A stretch of 64,000 nucleotides of DNA from Pseudomonas flavescens (GCF_013408425.1 NZ_JACBYV010000001.1:2046001-2110000), one strand, 5' to 3'. Shown: positions 50,397 to 60,406, counted from the stretch's first letter. The notes: a model not told the origin generated them from the letters alone. A program made the numbers and translations.

Positions 50397-52118
50397 ATGC
50401 CCGCCGTTCCTCCCACCCCGCTCCCCCAACAATGCGACCTGCTGGTGGTCGGCTCCGGCGCCGCCGGGCTAGCTGCCGCAGTGACCGCCGCCTGGCACGG
50501 CCAGAAGGTGGTGCTGGTGGAGAAGGACGCTGTTCTCGGCGGCGCCACCGCCTGGTCCGGTGGCTGGGCCTGGCTACCGCGCAACCCGCTGGCACGCCGG
50601 GCGGGCATTGAGGAAGACATTGAGCAGCCGCTCACTTACCTGCGCCACGAACTTGGCGAGCACTTCGATGGCCAGCGCGTCGCGGCCTTTCTCGAAGCCT
50701 GCCCGCATATGGTGGCGTTCTTCGAACGACACACGGCCTTGCAGTTCGCCGACGGCAACGCCATCCCGGATATGCATGGTGATACGCCGGGGGCCGCCAC
50801 GGGTGGCCATCAGGTGATCGCCGCCCCCTATGATGCCCACGAAGTGCTCGACCTGCTGCCGCGCCTGCGCAAGACCATGGCGGAAACCTCGTTCATGGGC
50901 ATGCCGATCATGGCCGGAGCTGATCTGGGGGCTTTCCTCAGCATGACCCGCTCACCGAAGTCCCTGTGGCACGTGGTTCGTCGCTTCAGCACTCACCTCT
51001 ACCACCTGGCCCGCTACGGCCGCGCCATGCATCTGGTCAACGGTGTGGCGCTGGTCGCACGGCTGGTACGCTCTGCCACTGATCTGGGCGTGACGATGAT
51101 CGAATCGGCGCCCGTGGTTCGCCTGCATCGGCAGGACGGTCACGTCAACGGCGTGACGATCCGGCACAAGGATGGCGAGCATTTCATCAGCGCCCGCGCA
51201 GTGATTCTCGCCGCTGGCGGCTTCCCCAACGATCCACTGCGTCGCCGGCAACTGTTTCCCCGCGATGCCAGCGGCCGGGACAACCTGGCGCTGCCACCCA
51301 CCTCCTGCTCGGGCGACGGGCTGCGCCTCGGTGAGGCGCTAGGCGCTCAGGTCGACACCCGGCTGAAGTCGCCCGTCGCCTGGGCGCCGGTTTCCAGAGT
51401 GCCGCGCCGCGACGGCAGCAGCGGCCACTTCCCGCATATCATCGAGCGTGGCAAGCCGGGCATCATCGGCGTACTGGCCAACGGCAAGCGTTTCGTCAAC
51501 GAGGCCCACGGTTACTACGACTACGTTTCGGCCATGGTCGAGCAGGTGCCGGATGGACAGGAAGTCTGTTCCTGGCTGATCTGCGACCATCGCTTCCAGC
51601 GTCGCTATGGCCTGGGCTTCGCCCGCCCGGCTCCCGTGCCGCTGTGGTCGGCACTGCGCAGTGGCTACCTGCAGCGCGCTGCCAGCGTAGAACGACTGGC
51701 ACTGCAATGCGGTATCGATCCGGTTGCCCTGGCGACCACGGTGGCGACCTTCAATCAGTACGCGCGGGCGGGCGACGATCCCGAGTTCGGCCGCGGCAGC
51801 ACCGCGTTCAACCGGAAACAGGGCGATCCGTTGCATCCGGGGCCCAACCCCTGCGTCGCGCCGATCGAACAGGGCCCCTTCTATGCAGTCAAAGTAGAGC
51901 CTGGCTGCTTCGGCACGTTCGCCGGCCTGAAGACCGACGCATCGGCCCGCGTACTTGATGTCGAAGGCCTGCCAATCAGCGGCCTGTACGCCGCTGGCGC
52001 GGACATGGCCAGCGTGTTCGGCGGCCACTACCCCTCCGGCGGTATCAACCTGGGGCCCGCCCTCACCTTTGGCTACCTCGCCGCGCGCCACGCGGCGGGC
52101 ATCGACGCCTACGAATAG
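50397..52118 (+). CDS. FAD-dependent oxidoreductase (fumarate reductase/ketosteroid dehydrogenase-like)
   Basis: 573 residues from ATG at 50397, with CAGGAG 6-7 bases upstream; an in-frame start at 50193 is unsupported. Dinucleotide loop VVGSGAAGLAAAVTAAWHG near the N-terminus, a GGATAWSGGWAWLP active-site-like turn, and the C-terminal SGGINLGPALTFGYLAAR of the FAD_binding_2 family. Members reduce or dehydrogenate C=C bonds next to a carbonyl. Substrate unknown. 27 bp upstream of the aldo/keto reductase, so both likely act on one pathway. Confidence 0.85.
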   Translation: MPAVPPTPLPQQCDLLVVGSGAAGLAAAVTAAWHGQKVVLVEKDAVLGGATAWSGGWAWLPRNPLARRAGIEEDIEQPLTYLRHELGEHFDGQRVAAFLEACPHMVAFFERHTALQFADGNAIPDMHGDTPGAATGGHQVIAAPYDAHEVLDLLPRLRKTMAETSFMGMPIMAGADLGAFLSMTRSPKSLWHVVRRFSTHLYHLARYGRAMHLVNGVALVARLVRSATDLGVTMIESAPVVRLHRQDGHVNGVTIRHKDGEHFISARAVILAAGGFPNDPLRRRQLFPRDASGRDNLALPPTSCSGDGLRLGEALGAQVDTRLKSPVAWAPVSRVPRRDGSSGHFPHIIERGKPGIIGVLANGKRFVNEAHGYYDYVSAMVEQVPDGQEVCSWLICDHRFQRRYGLGFARPAPVPLWSALRSGYLQRAASVERLALQCGIDPVALATTVATFNQYARAGDDPEFGRGSTAFNRKQGDPLHPGPNPCVAPIEQGPFYAVKVEPGCFGTFAGLKTDASARVLDVEGLPISGLYAAGADMASVFGGHYPSGGINLGPALTFGYLAARHAAGIDAYE

Positions 52119-52145
52119 TCACCCGTTGTCATCAGGAGTACTCAC

Positions 52146-52979
52146 ATGCAGGCCATCCGCAATCGTTACCAACTGAACATGCCGAAACTGGGGCTGGGCA
52201 CCTGGCCCATGCGCGACGACGAATGCACCCGCGCGGTGCATCAAGCCCTGGAGATCGGCTACCGACATATCGATACCGCCACGGCCTACGAGAACGAAGC
52301 GGCAGTCGGCAAGGCGCTGGCGGCCACCGAGGTGGCGCGCGAGAAGATCCACCTGACCACCAAGGTCTGGTGGGACAAGCTGCAGCCCGATGCCATCCGC
52401 GCCTCGCTCACCGAAAGCCTGCAGGCGCTGCGCACCGAGTATGTCGACCTGTTCCTGATCCACTGGCCAGGCAACGCCGGCAGCCTGAAAGGTGATGGCC
52501 TGCACCGCGCCCTGGAGACACTGGCGGCACTGCGTGACGAGGGCACGACGCTGAACATCGGCGTCGCCAATTTTCCGCTGCCGCTGTTGCGTCAGAGCAT
52601 CGAGGAGTTCAAAGCCCCGATCGCCGCGATTCAGGTGGAATATCACGTGCTGCTCGATCAGCAACCGATGCTCGACTACGCCCGCGAACACAACCTGGCG
52701 TTCACCGCTTACTGCCCATTGGCCCGTGGTGAAGCCGCGCAACTGCCAGAAATCCGCCAGATTGCCGCCAAGCACGGCGTATTCCCCAGTCAGGTGGTGC
52801 TGCAGTGGCTGCTTGCTCAGGACCACGTGGCAGCGATCCCCAAGGCCAGCGGCGTGGAAAACCAGCGGGCCAACCTGGCCGCTCTGGACATCCGCCTCGA
52901 CGATGAAGACCGCGCGCTGATCGCCAGCCTGCCCAAGGATCGCCGCCTGGTGAGCCCGGACTTCGCACCGCAGTGGTAA
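52146..52979 (+). CDS. dkgB: Aldo/keto reductase, 2,5-diketo-D-gluconate reductase B type
   Basis: 277 residues, a TIM-barrel NADPH reductase. Catalytic tetrad D43, Y48, K73, H106 (IDTATAYEN, TTKVW, LIHWPG); cofactor end AIPKASGVENQRANL; C-terminus RRLVSPDFAPQW like DkgB. Reduces small ketones or aldehydes such as 2,5-diketogluconate or methylglyoxal. Downstream of the FAD oxidoreductase; a hairpin terminator follows. Confidence 0.88.
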   Translation: MQAIRNRYQLNMPKLGLGTWPMRDDECTRAVHQALEIGYRHIDTATAYENEAAVGKALAATEVAREKIHLTTKVWWDKLQPDAIRASLTESLQALRTEYVDLFLIHWPGNAGSLKGDGLHRALETLAALRDEGTTLNIGVANFPLPLLRQSIEEFKAPIAAIQVEYHVLLDQQPMLDYAREHNLAFTAYCPLARGEAAQLPEIRQIAAKHGVFPSQVVLQWLLAQDHVAAIPKASGVENQRANLAALDIRLDDEDRALIASLPKDRRLVSPDFAPQW

Positions 52980-52987
52980 GCCGATAA

Positions 52988-53017
52988 GCGAAAGCCCCGC
53001 GTCTGCGGGGCTTTCGC
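52988..53017. terminator. Strong hairpin between dkgB and pcaC
   Basis: GCGAAAGCCCCGC (52988-53000) pairs perfectly with GCGGGGCTTTCGC (53005-53017) around GTCT. Convergent genes flank it, so it may serve both strands. Confidence 0.8.
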
Positions 53018-53054
53018 GTAGCCTGGGTCGAGCGGAGCGATACTCGAATCGCCT

Positions 53055-53080
53055 GGTGGAAGAAAACAGCGTCTTCCACC
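53055..53080. repeat. 9-bp inverted repeat element
   Basis: GGTGGAAGA and TCTTCCACC around 8 bases, followed by CTACG. It looks like part of a dispersed Pseudomonas repeat and could strengthen the end of the pcaC transcript. Confidence 0.5.
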
Positions 53081-53093
53081 CTACGAAACTTGC

Positions 53094-53492
53094 CTACGCC
53101 TTGTTCAGCGACTCCACGCCGACTTCGTCCCACAGCTCTTCCGCGAGGTGGAAGGTCGCATTGGCAGCGGGAATGCCGCAATAGATCGCGCTCTGCATGA
53201 TCAATTCCTTGAGTTCCTCACGGGTGACGCCATTGTTCTTGGCAGCCTTGAGGTGCAGCTTCAATTCACCCTCGCGGTTCATGCCGATCAGCATGGCGAT
53301 GGTGATCAGGCTGCGGGTATGGCGCGGCAATCCCGGACGCGTCCAGATATCACCCCAGGCATGACGGGTGATCATTTCCTGAAATTCTTCGTTGAACGGC
53401 GTCAGCTTTTCCAGGCTGCGGTCGACGTGGGTATCGCCCAGCACCGCGCGGCGCACCTGCATGCCGGCTTCGTAGCGTTGTTTCTCGTCCAT
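53094..53492 (-). CDS. pcaC: 4-carboxymuconolactone decarboxylase
   Basis: 132 residues from ATG at 53492 (GGAG 7 bases upstream, and known PcaC proteins begin MDEKQRY); the ATG at 53510 is less likely. CMD/AhpD-like helical fold with ITRHAWGDIWTRPGLPRHTR and YCGIPAANATFH. It converts 4-carboxymuconolactone to 3-oxoadipate enol-lactone in the protocatechuate branch. Last gene of pcaIJFTBDC. Confidence 0.94.
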   Translation of the reverse strand: MDEKQRYEAGMQVRRAVLGDTHVDRSLEKLTPFNEEFQEMITRHAWGDIWTRPGLPRHTRSLITIAMLIGMNREGELKLHLKAAKNNGVTREELKELIMQSAIYCGIPAANATFHLAEELWDEVGVESLNKA

Positions 53493-53526
53493 CGGTAACT
53501 CCGGTTTCATGGGGTAGAGCGCTCAG

Positions 53527-54318
53527 TCATTTGGCGCGCAGAAAATCCAGCACACGCCGGGTGAACAACTCGCCTGCCTGCACGTTGGACAGGTGCGCGG
53601 CGTCGAACTCGACCAGCTCGGCACCGGCGATGCGTTCCTGCATGAAGCGGCCATGCTCCGGCGTGGTCACCGCATCGCCGGTACCGCAGACGATCAGGGT
53701 CGGCGCCTCGATCGCAGCGATCTGCTCACGGTAATCGGCATCGCGTACCGCCGCGCAGTTGGCCGCGTAGCCCTGGGGCGAGGTCTGCGCCAGCATGGTA
53801 ACGATGGGGTCGACCTTTTCCGGGTGCTTGGCAGCGAATGGCGGGGTGAACCAACGCTCGATGGAGGCATCGCGCAAATCGCGCATGGCCTTCTCGCCCC
53901 CCTTGAGCACGGTGTCGATGCGGGTGCTCCAGATCTCATCGGTGCCAATCTTGGCGGCGGTGTTGCACAGCACCAGGCGCTGCAGACGCTCGCAGGCGTT
54001 GAGGCCGAACCACTGACCGATCAAACCGCCCATGGACAGGCCACAGAAATGCACCGTGTCGATGTTCAGCGCGTCGAGCAGCGCGAGGACGTCGCGGCCG
54101 TTCTGTTCGATGCTGTAGAAGCCGGAGCTGACCAGCGATTGGCCATGGCCACGGGTGTCGTAGCGCAGCACACGAAAATGCTCGCTGAACGCCGGCATCT
54201 GCGCGTCCCACATGTGCAGGTTGGTGCCCAGGGAATTGGACAGCACCAGCACCGGCGCATCCGCCGGGCCTTCGAGTTTGTAGTTCAGGTCGCCATCGGC
54301 GAGGGATACCACGGGCAT
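53527..54318 (-). CDS. pcaD: 3-oxoadipate enol-lactonase
   Basis: 263 residues, alpha/beta hydrolase. Nucleophile in FCGLSMGGLIGQW (Ser about residue 94), oxyanion stretch NSLGTNLHMWD, late Asp in VCGTGDAVT and His in DAAHLSN. It hydrolyses the lactone shared by the catechol and protocatechuate branches, so it links catBCA with pcaIJF. Separate PcaD, not fused to PcaC as in some Actinobacteria. Confidence 0.95.
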   Translation of the reverse strand: MPVVSLADGDLNYKLEGPADAPVLVLSNSLGTNLHMWDAQMPAFSEHFRVLRYDTRGHGQSLVSSGFYSIEQNGRDVLALLDALNIDTVHFCGLSMGGLIGQWFGLNACERLQRLVLCNTAAKIGTDEIWSTRIDTVLKGGEKAMRDLRDASIERWFTPPFAAKHPEKVDPIVTMLAQTSPQGYAANCAAVRDADYREQIAAIEAPTLIVCGTGDAVTTPEHGRFMQERIAGAELVEFDAAHLSNVQAGELFTRRVLDFLRAK

Positions 54319-54336
54319 GACAATCTCCTAGATGAT

Positions 54337-55701
54337 CTACGAATTCAGTTCGCGGCTCTGCGCCACGGCACGCTCGACCCAGCGGCGCGCCTGGCCCAGG
54401 TAATGGGCAGGATCGAGCAGGTGATCCAGTTCTTCCGCGGACAGCTGGGCAGTGACCTCGGAATTGGCGCCCAGCACTTCACGCAGATGAGCGCCCTCCT
54501 TCACCGCCTGTTTGCAGCACTGCTCGACCAGGCGGTGAGCCGCGTCACGACCGATGCGTTGCGCCAGGGCGATGCTCACCGCCTCGGCCAGCACCAGGCC
54601 ACGGGTCAGGTCGAGGTTGCGGGCCATGCGCCCGGCATCCACCTCGAGCCCTGGCACCACCAGCAGCGCTTGCTGCAAGGCACCGGACACCAGGCAGCAG
54701 AGCTCCGGCAGGGTCTCCCATTCGGCATGCCACAGGCCGAGGCTGCGCTCGTGCTCCTGAGGCATGGCCGCGAACATGGTGGCAACCAGGCCGGGCGCGC
54801 GGGTCGCGGCGCCGATCAGCACCGCAGCGCTGACCGGGTTACGCTTGTGCGGCATGGTCGAGGAACCGCCCTTGCCTGGCGCAGAGGGCTCGAACAACTC
54901 GCCGGCCTCGGTCTGCATCAGCAGGCTGAGGTCGCGGCCCAGCTTGCCCAGGCTGCCGGCGATCATGCCAAGCAGGCTGGCGAACTCGACCAGACGATCG
55001 CGCTGGGTGTGCCAGGGCTGTTCAGGCAGTTGCAGATCCAGCTCAGCCGCCAACGCTTCGGCCACCGGCCAGGCCTTGTCGCCCAGCGCCGCCAGGCTGC
55101 CGGACGCCCCACCGAACTGCAGGCACAGCAGGCGCGGTTTGATCTCTGCGAGACGCTGGCGATGGCGGTCGACCGCCCCCAGCCACCCAGCGATCTTCAT
55201 ACCCAAGGTTACCGGCGTGGCGTGCTGCAGCCAGGTGCGCCCGGCCATGGGCGTGGCCGCATGGCGCTCGGCCTGTTCGGCCAGCAGTCGGCTCAGGGCA
55301 TCGAGGTCGTTTTCCAGCAGCACGATGGCGGCGCGCAGTTGCAGCACCAAGCCGCTGTCCATGGCGTCCTGGCTGGTGGCGCCCAGGTGCACGTAGCGCT
55401 CGGCCTCTTCACTCTGCGCGGCGATGCGTTTGCCCAGCGCCTTGACCAGCGGAATCGCCGAGTTGCCGGCGCTGCCGATGGCGATGGCCAGGGCATCGAA
55501 ATCATAGAGTTCGGCCCGGCAGGCAGCCTCGATATCGGCGACCACTGCCGCGGGAATCACGCCGACCGCAGCCTCGGCCCTGGCCAGCGCCGCCTCGAAG
55601 TCGAGCATGCCCTGCACGCGGCCATGGTCGCTGAACACCTCACGCATCGGCGCACTGGTGAAGTAGGCATCGAACAACTGGCTGCAGGGCCTTGAACTCA
55701 T
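54337..55701 (-). CDS. pcaB: 3-carboxy-cis,cis-muconate cycloisomerase
   Basis: 454 residues of the fumarase/aspartase superfamily. Signature GSSTMPHKRNP around residue 285 and HLGATSQDAMD earlier. It closes 3-carboxymuconate to 4-carboxymuconolactone. GGAG precedes the ATG. 18 bp after pcaT stop direction-wise and 18 bp before pcaD, in one operon. Confidence 0.95.
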   Translation of the reverse strand: MSSRPCSQLFDAYFTSAPMREVFSDHGRVQGMLDFEAALARAEAAVGVIPAAVVADIEAACRAELYDFDALAIAIGSAGNSAIPLVKALGKRIAAQSEEAERYVHLGATSQDAMDSGLVLQLRAAIVLLENDLDALSRLLAEQAERHAATPMAGRTWLQHATPVTLGMKIAGWLGAVDRHRQRLAEIKPRLLCLQFGGASGSLAALGDKAWPVAEALAAELDLQLPEQPWHTQRDRLVEFASLLGMIAGSLGKLGRDLSLLMQTEAGELFEPSAPGKGGSSTMPHKRNPVSAAVLIGAATRAPGLVATMFAAMPQEHERSLGLWHAEWETLPELCCLVSGALQQALLVVPGLEVDAGRMARNLDLTRGLVLAEAVSIALAQRIGRDAAHRLVEQCCKQAVKEGAHLREVLGANSEVTAQLSAEELDHLLDPAHYLGQARRWVERAVAQSRELNS

Positions 55702-55719
55702 ACTGCTGAAACTCCGTGG

Positions 55720-57036
55720 TCAATGATCATGGTGTAGGTAACTGGCCTGGCGCGGCAGACGCAAGCTGACCAGAAAGGCCAGCACCATCATGCCCGACAC
55801 GTACCAGTAGAAGGTTTGCTCCAGGCCAATGGACTTCAGGCCCAGGGCCACGTATTCGGCAGACCCGCCGAATAGCGCATTGGCTACCGCGTAAGCCAGG
55901 CCGACGCCCAGGGCGCGGACTTCCGGCGGGAACATCTCGGCCTTCACCAGGCCGCTTATCGAGGTATACAGGCTGACGATGGCCAGGGCCACAATGATCA
56001 GCAGGAAGGCCACCACCGGATTGTGCACGGTCTGCAGCAGCGCCAGGATCGGCCAGGTGAAGATCGCCCCCAGGGCACCGAACCAGAGCATAGAGGTGCG
56101 TCGACCGATGCGATCGGACAAGGCGCCGAACAGCGGCTGCATGATCATGAACAGAAACAGCGCAGCGGTCATGATGCCGCTGGCGGTCTTGGCGCTCATG
56201 CCTGCCGAATTGACCAGGTACTTCTGCATGTAGGTGGTGAAGGTATAGAAGATCAGCGAGCCACCGGCGGTATAGCCAAGCACGGTGAAGAACGCCGCTT
56301 TGTGGTGCTTGAACAGGTAGGCGATGCTGCCCGACTCCTTGTTGCCGATCTGGTCCTTCTTGGCGGTCTCGTCCAGCGAACGGCGCAGGTAGAAGGCCAC
56401 CACGGCAGCCAGGGCACCGATCACGAACGGGATGCGCCAACCCCAGGCACGCAGCTCATCTTCGGTGAGCAGTTGCTGCAGGATCACGACCACCAGCACG
56501 GCCAGCAATTGCCCGCCAATCAGCGTGACGTACTGGAACGACGCGAAGAACCCGCGCTGCCCCTTGAGCGCCACTTCGCTCATGTAGGTCGCCGTAGTGC
56601 CGTACTCGCCGCCCACCGACAGCCCCTGGAACAGGCGCGCCAGCAATAGCAGCAGCGGTGCCAGGGCGCCGATGCTGTCATAGGTCGGCATGAAGGCGAT
56701 GGCCAGCGACCCCAGGCACATCATCAGCACGGAGATCATCATCGAGACCTTGCGTCCGTACTTGTCGGCAACCCGGCCAAATACCCAGCCGCCAATCGGT
56801 CGCATCAGAAACCCGGCAGCGAATACACCTGCGGTATTGAGCAACTGGACGGTGGGGTCGTCGGACGGAAAGAAAGCTGGCGCGAAGTAGATCGCGCAGA
56901 AGGCATACACGTAGAAATCGAACCACTCGACCAGATTGCCCGAGGAAGCGCCGACGATGGCGAAGATGCGCTTGCGGCGCTCTTCCGGGCTGTAGTTCGG
57001 GGCTTCGTACACCGTGCTGGCTTCGGAACTCATCAT
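55720..57036 (-). CDS. pcaT: MFS dicarboxylate/aromatic-acid transporter
   Basis: 438 residues, twelve membrane helices of the metabolite:proton symporter family, with [14 protein letters not shown] after helix 2 and [13 protein letters not shown] in helix 5. By position in pcaIJFTBDC it is PcaT, which in P. putida takes up beta-ketoadipate and similar dicarboxylates. The start is one of two adjacent ATG codons; the first is used here. Confidence 0.88.
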   Translation of the reverse strand: MMSSEASTVYEAPNYSPEERRKRIFAIVGASSGNLVEWFDFYVYAFCAIYFAPAFFPSDDPTVQLLNTAGVFAAGFLMRPIGGWVFGRVADKYGRKVSMMISVLMMCLGSLAIAFMPTYDSIGALAPLLLLLARLFQGLSVGGEYGTTATYMSEVALKGQRGFFASFQYVTLIGGQLLAVLVVVILQQLLTEDELRAWGWRIPFVIGALAAVVAFYLRRSLDETAKKDQIGNKESGSIAYLFKHHKAAFFTVLGYTAGGSLIFYTFTTYMQKYLVNSAGMSAKTASGIMTAALFLFMIMQPLFGALSDRIGRRTSMLWFGALGAIFTWPILALLQTVHNPVVAFLLIIVALAIVSLYTSISGLVKAEMFPPEVRALGVGLAYAVANALFGGSAEYVALGLKSIGLEQTFYWYVSGMMVLAFLVSLRLPRQASYLHHDH

Positions 57037-57228
57037 GGATACTCACTGGTAAGGAACGGGACGGTTCCCTACTCCGACTTACATGTAACCAAATGATTCG
57101 AGCATTATTACCCCGCCTGATCGCTTGCACCGGTACCGGACACGGCGGCGTGGAGCCCTGTCCGATACCGAAGCAAACAAACTCTGGGACCTGTGGGCAT
57201 ATCGCCGGACTCTTGGCGGTCGTCGATG

Positions 57229-57299
57229 TTGGTGGGCTGAAGCCCACCCTACAAGAGACAAGCACCCGACGTAACGTAGGGTGGGCTTCAGCCCACCAA
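57229..57299. repeat. 24-bp perfect inverted repeat between pcaT and pcaF
   Basis: The left arm 57229-57252 (core GGTGGGCTGAAGCCCACC) is the exact reverse complement of 57276-57299. The core is itself palindromic. It looks like a dispersed Pseudomonas element; in the pca transcript it would fold strongly. Confidence 0.85.
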
Positions 57300-57339
57300 A
57301 CAGCGCATGAGTAACGCCCCATGGTCGATCTGCAGGTTT

Positions 57340-58545
57340 CTAGACGCGCTCGATCGCCAATGCCAGCCCCTGGCCGACGCCCACGCACATGGTCGCCAGA
57401 CCGAGCTTGCCGCCGGTCTTTTCCAGGTGGTGTACGGCAGTCAGCACCAGGCGGTTGCCGCTCATGCCCAAGGGGTGGCCGAGGGCGATGGCGCCGCCGT
57501 TCGGATTGACCTTGGGGCTGTCGTCCGCCAGGCCGAGATCACGGGTGACCGCCAGCCCCTGAGCGGCGAACGCCTCGTTCAGTTCGATCACGTCAAAGGC
57601 ATCGATATCGAGGTTCAGGCGGCTCAGCAGCTTGCGTACCGCCGGTACCGGGCCGACACCCATGACCCGAGGGGCCACGCCACCGCTGGCCATGCCGAGT
57701 ACCTTGGCGCGGGCCCCGAGGCCATATTTCTGCACCGCTTCGGCAGACGCCAGGATCATCGCCGACGCCCCGTCGTTGAGGCCCGAGGCGTTGCCTGCAG
57801 TCACCGTCTTGTCCGGGCCGTTGACCGGCTTGAGCTTGGCAAGTGCCTCGGCGGTGGTGTCGGCGCGAGGGTGTTCGTCGGTATCGACGATGCTTTCACC
57901 CTTCTTGGTCTTGATCACTACCGGCACGATTTCCTCGGCGTAGTAACCACTTTGCTGCGCCACGGCGGCACGCTGCTGGCTGCGCAGACCGAAGGCGTCC
58001 TGGTCGGCACGGCTGACGCCGTAATCTTCGGCCACGTTGTCACCGGTCACCGGCATCGGGTCGACGCCGTAGCGCTCCTTCATCGCCGGATTGACGAAAC
58101 GCCAGCCCAGGGTGGTGTCTTCGAGCTTCTGGCCACGGCCAAAGGCACTGTCCGCCTTGCCCATCACGTATGGCGCGCGGGTCATCGATTCGACGCCGGC
58201 AGCGATGGCCAGCTCCATTTCCCCGGAAGCGATGGCTCGGAAGGCAGCACCCACCGCTTCCATGCCCGAGGCGCAGAGGCGGTTGAGGGTCACGCCAGGC
58301 ACGGTCTCCGGCAGGCCAGCGAGCAGCAGCGCCATACGGGCGACGTTGCGGTTGTCCTCGCCGGACTGATTGGCGCAGCCCATGAACACTTCATCGACCG
58401 CCGACCAGTCGACCTGCGGATTACGTTCGATCAGTGCCTTCAGCGGAATGGCTGCCAGGTCGTCGGCGCGTACCGCGGACAGGCCGCCATTGAGCCGACC
58501 GATCGGCGTACGCACCGCATCGCAAATGAATACATCGCGAGTCAT
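57340..58545 (-). CDS. pcaF: Beta-ketoadipyl-CoA thiolase
   Basis: 401 residues. Thiolase motifs: acyl-Cys in [11 protein letters not shown] (about residue 91), [14 protein letters not shown] (His), and late Cys in [10 protein letters not shown]. It cleaves 3-oxoadipyl-CoA to succinyl-CoA and acetyl-CoA, the last step. Overlaps pcaJ by 4 bp. Confidence 0.95.
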   Translation of the reverse strand: MTRDVFICDAVRTPIGRLNGGLSAVRADDLAAIPLKALIERNPQVDWSAVDEVFMGCANQSGEDNRNVARMALLLAGLPETVPGVTLNRLCASGMEAVGAAFRAIASGEMELAIAAGVESMTRAPYVMGKADSAFGRGQKLEDTTLGWRFVNPAMKERYGVDPMPVTGDNVAEDYGVSRADQDAFGLRSQQRAAVAQQSGYYAEEIVPVVIKTKKGESIVDTDEHPRADTTAEALAKLKPVNGPDKTVTAGNASGLNDGASAMILASAEAVQKYGLGARAKVLGMASGGVAPRVMGVGPVPAVRKLLSRLNLDIDAFDVIELNEAFAAQGLAVTRDLGLADDSPKVNPNGGAIALGHPLGMSGNRLVLTAVHHLEKTGGKLGLATMCVGVGQGLALAIERV

Positions 58546-59327
58546 TCGTCACTCCCCTTCTGCCCATGGGCAGCGGCGGTGCGTGCTTCCAGATCACGCA
58601 GCGCAGCCAGTTCTTCGGCTTTCGGCGCTTCGGTGGTGGTCACGTTGTCGGCGAAACGGATCTGCCAGCCGGTGTTCTCGACCACCTGCTCACGGCTCAC
58701 GCCCGGATGCAGGGAGGTGACGATGAATTCGTTGCTGCCCGCTTCCGGCTCCATGATGCACAGGTCGGTGATGATCGCGACCGGGCCGTCGCCCGGCAGG
58801 CCGAGGCGCTTGCGGTGATCGCCACCCTCGCCATGGCCCACCGACGTGATGAACGCCAGCTTGTCGACGAAGGTGCGATGACCCTGCTTGAGGATGATCA
58901 GCACCTTCTTGGCGCTGCCAGCGATTTCCGGCGCGCCACCGGCACCCGGCAGACGCACTTTCGGCGCATGGTAATCACCGATCACCGTGGTGTTGATATT
59001 GCCGAACTTGTCGACCTGGGCCGCGCCGAGGAAGCCGACATCGATACGACCGCCCTGCAGCCAGTAGCGAAAGATCTCGCCGGTCGGCACCACGGTATCG
59101 GCCGTCTCGGCCAGCTCACCATCACCGATGGACAGCGGCAGCACGGTGGGCTTGGCGCCGATCGGGCCGGATTCGTAGATCAGTACCACTTCCGGGGCGT
59201 GGGTCAGACGCGCCAGGTTGGCCGCCTTGGACGGCAAACCGATGCCGACGAAGCAGACGCTGCCATTGCCGAGGCGGCGCGCGGCGGCCACGGTCATCAT
59301 TTCATTGGTGTTGAACTCGCTCATCAC
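58542..59327 (-). CDS. pcaJ: 3-oxoadipate CoA-transferase, beta subunit
   Basis: 261 residues, CoA-transferase family I. Catalytic Glu in LIYESGPIGAKP (about residue 51) and GGAPEIAGSAKKVL. Makes 3-oxoadipyl-CoA with the PcaI subunit, taking CoA from succinyl-CoA. Sequence is of the longer GctB/CatJ-like type. Start overlaps the pcaI stop (ATGA). Confidence 0.93.
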   Translation of the reverse strand: MMSEFNTNEMMTVAAARRLGNGSVCFVGIGLPSKAANLARLTHAPEVVLIYESGPIGAKPTVLPLSIGDGELAETADTVVPTGEIFRYWLQGGRIDVGFLGAAQVDKFGNINTTVIGDYHAPKVRLPGAGGAPEIAGSAKKVLIILKQGHRTFVDKLAFITSVGHGEGGDHRKRLGLPGDGPVAIITDLCIMEPEAGSNEFIVTSLHPGVSREQVVENTGWQIRFADNVTTTEAPKAEELAALRDLEARTAAAHGQKGSDE

Positions 59328-60175
59328 TTGGCCTCCCCGTTAACCTTCGCCTGGTACTGCGCAAAATCCTCGGTGCCACGGATGTATTCATCGATCCAGG
59401 CAGTGAAGGTTTCACGGTCGCGGGCGATGGGATCCCAGGCCTGGTAGAAGCGGTTGTCACGCTCGTAATAGCCATGGGCATAGGATGGATGAGCACCGCC
59501 CGGCACCACACAGACGGCAGTCAGTGCCCAGGTCGGCAGTACGCAGGCGTTCATCGGTGCTTGCAGGTCGTCGACGATTTCCTCGACGGTGACGATGCAA
59601 CGCTTGGCAGCCAGAGCGGCCTCCTTCTGCACACCGAGAATGCCCTGAATCAGCACGTTGCCCTTGCGGTCGGCCTTCTGCGCGTGGATGACGGTGACGT
59701 CAGGACGCACGCTCGGTACGGTAGCCAGGCTCTCGCCGGTGTACGGGCATTCGATGAACTTGATTTCCGGGTTGACCTTGACCAGGTCCGAGCCCTGATA
59801 GCCGCGCAGCACGGCGAACGGCAGATTGGATGCGCCAGCGACGTAGGCGTTGGCCATCGCCGCGTGGCTGTGCTCGCTGATTTCCAGCTTGTGCGGCCAG
59901 TGCTTCTCGACCGCGTCGCGCAGACGGTGCAGGGAGCCGACACCGGGGTTGCCACCCCAGGAGAAAATCAGACGCTTGGCGCAACCCGCACCGATCAGCA
60001 GGTCATAGACCAGATCCGGTGTCATGCGCACCAGCGTCAGGTCTTTCTTGCCCTGACGGATCAGTTCATGGGAAGCCGCAGTGGGAATCAGATGGGTGAA
60101 GCCTTCGAGGGCGATGGTGTCACCGTCGTGAACGAAGCGCTCAACCGCCTCGCGCAGGGAGAGAATTTCAGCCAT
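59324..60175 (-). CDS. pcaI: 3-oxoadipate CoA-transferase, alpha subunit
   Basis: 283 residues, with TIALEGFTHLIPTAA and SWGGNPGVGSLHR (CoA site). Partner of PcaJ. First gene of the pcaIJFTBDC run; a perfect PcaR-type palindrome lies 107 bp upstream. No regulator gene for it is present in the window. Confidence 0.93.
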   Translation of the reverse strand: MAEILSLREAVERFVHDGDTIALEGFTHLIPTAASHELIRQGKKDLTLVRMTPDLVYDLLIGAGCAKRLIFSWGGNPGVGSLHRLRDAVEKHWPHKLEISEHSHAAMANAYVAGASNLPFAVLRGYQGSDLVKVNPEIKFIECPYTGESLATVPSVRPDVTVIHAQKADRKGNVLIQGILGVQKEAALAAKRCIVTVEEIVDDLQAPMNACVLPTWALTAVCVVPGGAHPSYAHGYYERDNRFYQAWDPIARDRETFTAWIDEYIRGTEDFAQYQAKVNGEAK

Positions 60176-60262
60176 GGTCGTTCTCGTCTTATTGCTCTGG
60201 AAACCGTGGGGCGGCTATTGCGCCGTGTGAGTACAAGGTACCCAGCCCATAGCGAGCTAACA

Positions 60263-60296
60263 ATCCGATAATCGATTATTTGTTCGATAATCGAAC
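60263..60296 (-). promoter_or_regulatory. PcaR-type operator boxes upstream of pcaI
   Basis: GTTCGATAATCGAAC (60282-60296) is a perfect palindrome and agrees with the known PcaR box GTTCGATAATCGCAC at 13 of 15 positions. A second, weaker copy ATCCGATAATCGATT starts 19 bp before it (60263-60277). PcaR activates pca genes with beta-ketoadipate in P. putida. Confidence 0.75.
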
Positions 60297-60406
60297 AATG
60301 CTTGAACCGCTCTCCCTTCCCGCCCGACACCCGCCAGCCGCATCATCCATGGGCCTGCACGGCGTATCCACACAGCCCTCAGCTTCGGGCCTACATGCCA
60401 AACACA

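Noticed and set aside
53593..55695. 700-codon plus-strand frame opposite pcaB and pcaD
   Set aside because: Spans two genes with clear family motifs on the other strand and has no ribosome site.
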